Part shown: piece by piece, positions 5,886 through 7,194 of the stretch
How the letters are laid out: each line of letters opens with the position of its first letter
How positions within the stretch are numbered: position 1 is the first letter of the stretch
From: Coriobacteriales bacterium
GTDB taxonomy: Bacteria; Actinomycetota; Coriobacteriia; Coriobacteriales; UBA8131
DNA length: 7,194 nucleotides
Assembly (NCBI GenBank): GCA_031272005.1
Contig: JAISUQ010000073.1
Location: 1-7,194, forward strand
Reading direction: 5' to 3'
Position numbers and translations under genes: made by a program
The notes under the pieces: generated by a model
Database searches by the model: none
What the model saw: the letters and a program-made list of their open reading frames with translations, nothing else
What the model was told of the DNA's origin: nothing

Positions 5886-6725
5886 CTACTCCTGTACTTC
5901 ACCACTGTTGCGAAGAACACTGTTATTTGCGAGAATCGCAGTTGCTCTGGCGTATCTGCGTAGCACCAGATTAAGGCACTTGTCACGATGCCATTGCGGA
6001 AAGCCCTCATCATCCTGGAAGTCAGTGAACCAGATTTGCCGGAGACTGCCTTCATCCAGCGAAGGCAACTCCAGGTCGTCAGTGCATATCAGCGCCAGAT
6101 TGTCTTCCAGATATCGACTGCCAAAATCACTGTTGGTGATTCTGTTGCTGAGGACATCGAACTGTTCGATTTCACTTTGGCGACCAGCCAATGGCGCAAA
6201 GAACGATACGCCATTGTCAAACAGCGGTGCCAGTTCCAACTCTCCGTTCTTAATCAACTCCAGGTTGTTACAATGACGGTCACGGTTGTAAATCAGATAG
6301 TCAAACAACAACATTTCGTCCGCCTGTTGCCCAAAACCAAGGCGGCGTAGGAAGTCCAGACGTGTCTCCTGCGGTTGGTGTTGCAGTTCGTAAACCCGCT
6401 CAAAAGGCGCCTTGGAGCGCCCAACAGGCAGGAAATCCTGCGTCTTTTGCACAAAGGTGACGTACTCCTTGCCATTATGCTGTACAGCAGCTTTGATGAT
6501 CTCGCAGTCCAGCACTGCAAAACCCAACAGCCGACCGAGCTTTGCTGCCAGGAACTCATAGACGCTTTCGTAGCCGATAAAGCCAAGCTCGTCATCATAA
6601 TTAGAGAGCTTGTAGTAGCAGCGCTGCCCATCTACAGGTTCCGCAGCCTTGAAATATGCTCCACCACTGGTGAAACTGGTGATATTGCGCTGCCAATCAA
6701 TATGAGTAAGGTCAACGGTTTCCAT
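5886..6725 (-). CDS. HipA-like serine/threonine kinase core (HipT-like)
   Basis: This is a 279-residue HipA-family kinase lacking the N-terminal subdomain of full-length HipA (about 440 residues). The glycine-rich segment FTSGGAYFKAA (18-28) aligns with the HipA P-loop-like region that carries the autophosphorylated Ser; Ser20 is the candidate here. YYKLS (37-41) supplies Lys39 for ATP. YESVYEFLAAKLGRLLGF (52-69) and DCEII (73-77) match NEYYCLLLAKELGL...DAEII of Escherichia coli HipA. RDRHCNN (148-154) gives catalytic Asp149 and Asn154, equivalent to DGHAKN. LAPLFDNG (165-172) gives the metal-binding Asp170. All key residues are present, so an active kinase is expected; known family members phosphorylate aminoacyl-tRNA synthetases, but the target here is unknown. 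The start is ATG at 6725, directly before the conserved part; a TTG at 6773 is possible but would include a likely -10 element in the gene. It is the first gene of a two-gene operon with the HipS-like gene. Confidence 0.85.
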   Translation of the reverse strand: METVDLTHIDWQRNITSFTSGGAYFKAAEPVDGQRCYYKLSNYDDELGFIGYESVYEFLAAKLGRLLGFAVLDCEIIKAAVQHNGKEYVTFVQKTQDFLPVGRSKAPFERVYELQHQPQETRLDFLRRLGFGQQADEMLLFDYLIYNRDRHCNNLELIKNGELELAPLFDNGVSFFAPLAGRQSEIEQFDVLSNRITNSDFGSRYLEDNLALICTDDLELPSLDEGSLRQIWFTDFQDDEGFPQWHRDKCLNLVLRRYARATAILANNSVLRNSGEVQE

Positions 6726-6732
6726 AGCGCCA

Positions 6733-6738
6733 ATTATA
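6733..6738 (-). promoter_or_regulatory. -10 element of the kinase operon, predicted leaderless start
   Basis: A perfect TATAAT on the minus strand is followed by 7 bases and then the kinase ATG at 6725. Transcription normally starts about 7 nt after the -10, which puts the first base of the mRNA at or within a base or two of the start codon. No Shine-Dalgarno sequence is seen before the ATG, which fits. No good -35 lies at 16-18 bp; the nearest is TTGAAA at 26 bp. Confidence 0.5.
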
Positions 6739-6742
6739 CACT

Positions 6743-6831
6743 TGCCGTTTGCCACCTGCCGTTTTTTCAACAATTATCAAGACTCAACGACCAACGTGCC
6801 TGACGCTCTGGGGCGTTTGCGTGCCGTTTGC
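6743..6831. repeat. Iterated GCCGTTT motif upstream of the kinase operon
   Basis: TGCCGTTTGC occurs at 6743-6752 and exactly again at 6822-6831. A shorter form TGCCGTTTTT is at 6757-6766 and GGCGTTTGCG at 6812-6821. The right pair forms an 11-bp tandem and the left pair is 14 bp apart. The left copies lie between the -10 and the position of a -35 or just beyond it, the usual place for operators. Confidence 0.55.
6772..6783 (+). repeat. 12-bp direct repeat, right copy flanking the hip-like module
   Basis: AATTATCAAGAC is identical to 5540-5551. This copy lies just upstream of the kinase promoter region. See the left copy for the caveat about chance. Confidence 0.35.
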
Positions 6832-6920
6832 GCCAAATCAAGGCAATTAATAGCCTCTGGTTGACAGCAACCTTGTAAGGGCTCGATTCAACGGCTCCCA
6901 GAACTGCGAAAATGCTCTGC

Positions 6921-6952
6921 TCGAAAGGGTGCGATTCATCGCGCCCTTTCGA
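6921..6952. repeat. 32-bp near-perfect palindrome
   Basis: The outer arms TCGAAAGGG (6921-6929) and CCCTTTCGA (6944-6952) and inner arms GCGAT (6931-6935) and ATCGC (6938-6942) are complementary, with a single T/G position between them and a TC centre. It would fold into a strong hairpin in RNA from either strand. No T-run follows directly on either side, so it is not a standard terminator. It could be a dispersed palindromic repeat, an operator or an RNA-processing site. Confidence 0.75.
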
Positions 6953-6975
6953 AGCCTTCCGCAGCTGAAGTTTAA

Positions 6976-7006
6976 TCAGCGCTTCCCTGATGATTTGCAG
7001 CGCTGA
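6976..7006 (-). terminator. Possible terminator of the dehydrogenase gene
   Basis: TCAGCGCT (6976-6983) and AGCGCTGA (6999-7006) form an 8-bp perfect stem with a 15-nt loop, about 60 bp past the dehydrogenase stop. On the minus strand the stem is followed by TTAAACTT, a weak T-rich tail. The placement is right; the tail is poor. Confidence 0.35.
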
Positions 7007-7066
7007 AGCGGTGATGGCTGGCGCTGCTGCTTCTGGCGCGACAGAGGTTCTCCCAGAAATCAGATA

Positions 7067-7194
7067 TCAGATGTAGACTATCGGCTTGATCAGGTCCGGG
7101 GCTTTGGCATCCATCAGCTGGAAGGCATCCTCGATGGCTTCAAAGCCGTTGAAGGTGTGGGAGATGATGCGGGAGGAGTCGAAGCCTCGATAGC
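7067..7194 (-). CDS. C-terminal fragment of a medium-chain zinc-type dehydrogenase
   Basis: The 41 residues run from YRGFDSSRI to the stop TGA at 7069-7067; the rest of the gene lies beyond the window edge. The segment ISHTFNGFEAIEDAFQLMD (10-28) followed by DLIKPIVYI is the characteristic end of medium-chain NAD(P)-dependent alcohol/polyol dehydrogenases, where the helix IEDAFxLM precedes the last strand with LIKPIV. The active-site and zinc ligands are not in the window, so the substrate cannot be called. About 340 bp of non-coding DNA separates it from the next gene. Confidence 0.75.
   Translation of the reverse strand, partial: YRGFDSSRIISHTFNGFEAIEDAFQLMDAKAPDLIKPIVYI

Larger units (their letters stand above)
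6726..7066. other. 341-bp non-coding region between dehydrogenase and kinase genes
   Basis: No credible gene is found on either strand. The longest minus-strand candidate starts at the ATG inside the 32-bp palindrome and stops after 30 codons with no recognisable content. In particular, no helix-turn-helix protein that could be a HipB partner is seen. The region contains a terminator-like inverted repeat, the palindrome, an iterated motif and the kinase promoter, each listed separately. Confidence 0.6.

Noticed and set aside
6726..6773. Kinase start at the TTG at 6773
   Set aside because: The 16 extra residues have no family likeness, and the segment contains the likely -10 element and the iterated motif.
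6784..7066. A hidden HipB-like antitoxin gene upstream of the kinase
   Set aside because: The minus strand was read in all frames and the plus strand scanned; only short frames were found (the longest ATG one is 30 codons) with no helix-turn-helix pattern.

Overview
The window carries seven or eight protein genes, all on the minus strand, from a bacterium with GC-rich housekeeping genes. The high-GC metabolic genes, the clear Shine-Dalgarno sites and the Phd/RelE-type and HipA-type families recall gut-associated Gram-positives (Coriobacteriia or high-GC Clostridia). That placement is from memory of the families and is weak; no rRNA or other lineage marker is present.

Layout in transcription order (right to left). 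7194-7067: the last 41 residues of a medium-chain zinc-type alcohol/polyol dehydrogenase. 7066-6726: a non-coding stretch with a terminator-like inverted repeat, a 32-bp near-perfect palindrome and an iterated GCCGTTT motif. 6725-5545: a two-gene operon of a HipA-like Ser/Thr kinase core followed, 5 bp later, by a small protein that looks like the detached N-terminal (HipS-like) domain of HipA. 5416-3980: a major facilitator transporter. 3884-3316: a Phd/YefM antitoxin and RelE/ParE toxin pair with a 4-bp overlap and an extended -10 promoter. 3135-180: a monoacylglycerol lipase/lysophospholipase-type hydrolase whose end overlaps the start of glycerol kinase by 8 bp. 179-1: non-coding, with a 10-bp tandem repeat.

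The hydrolase-glpK pair makes simple metabolic sense: glycerol released from mono- or lyso-lipids would be phosphorylated to glycerol-3-phosphate at once. The two toxin-antitoxin-like modules sit between host genes, look lower in GC, and are probably accessory.

Two things stand out. First, the kinase plus HipS-like pair is a split HipA in the order kinase first, N-domain second, with no visible HipB-type DNA-binding antitoxin. Second, all three complete metabolic/transport genes carry long in-frame Ala/Pro/Ser/Thr-rich insertions (72, about 49 and about 31 residues), two of them built from recognisable in-frame minisatellites, while the four toxin-antitoxin-like genes have none.
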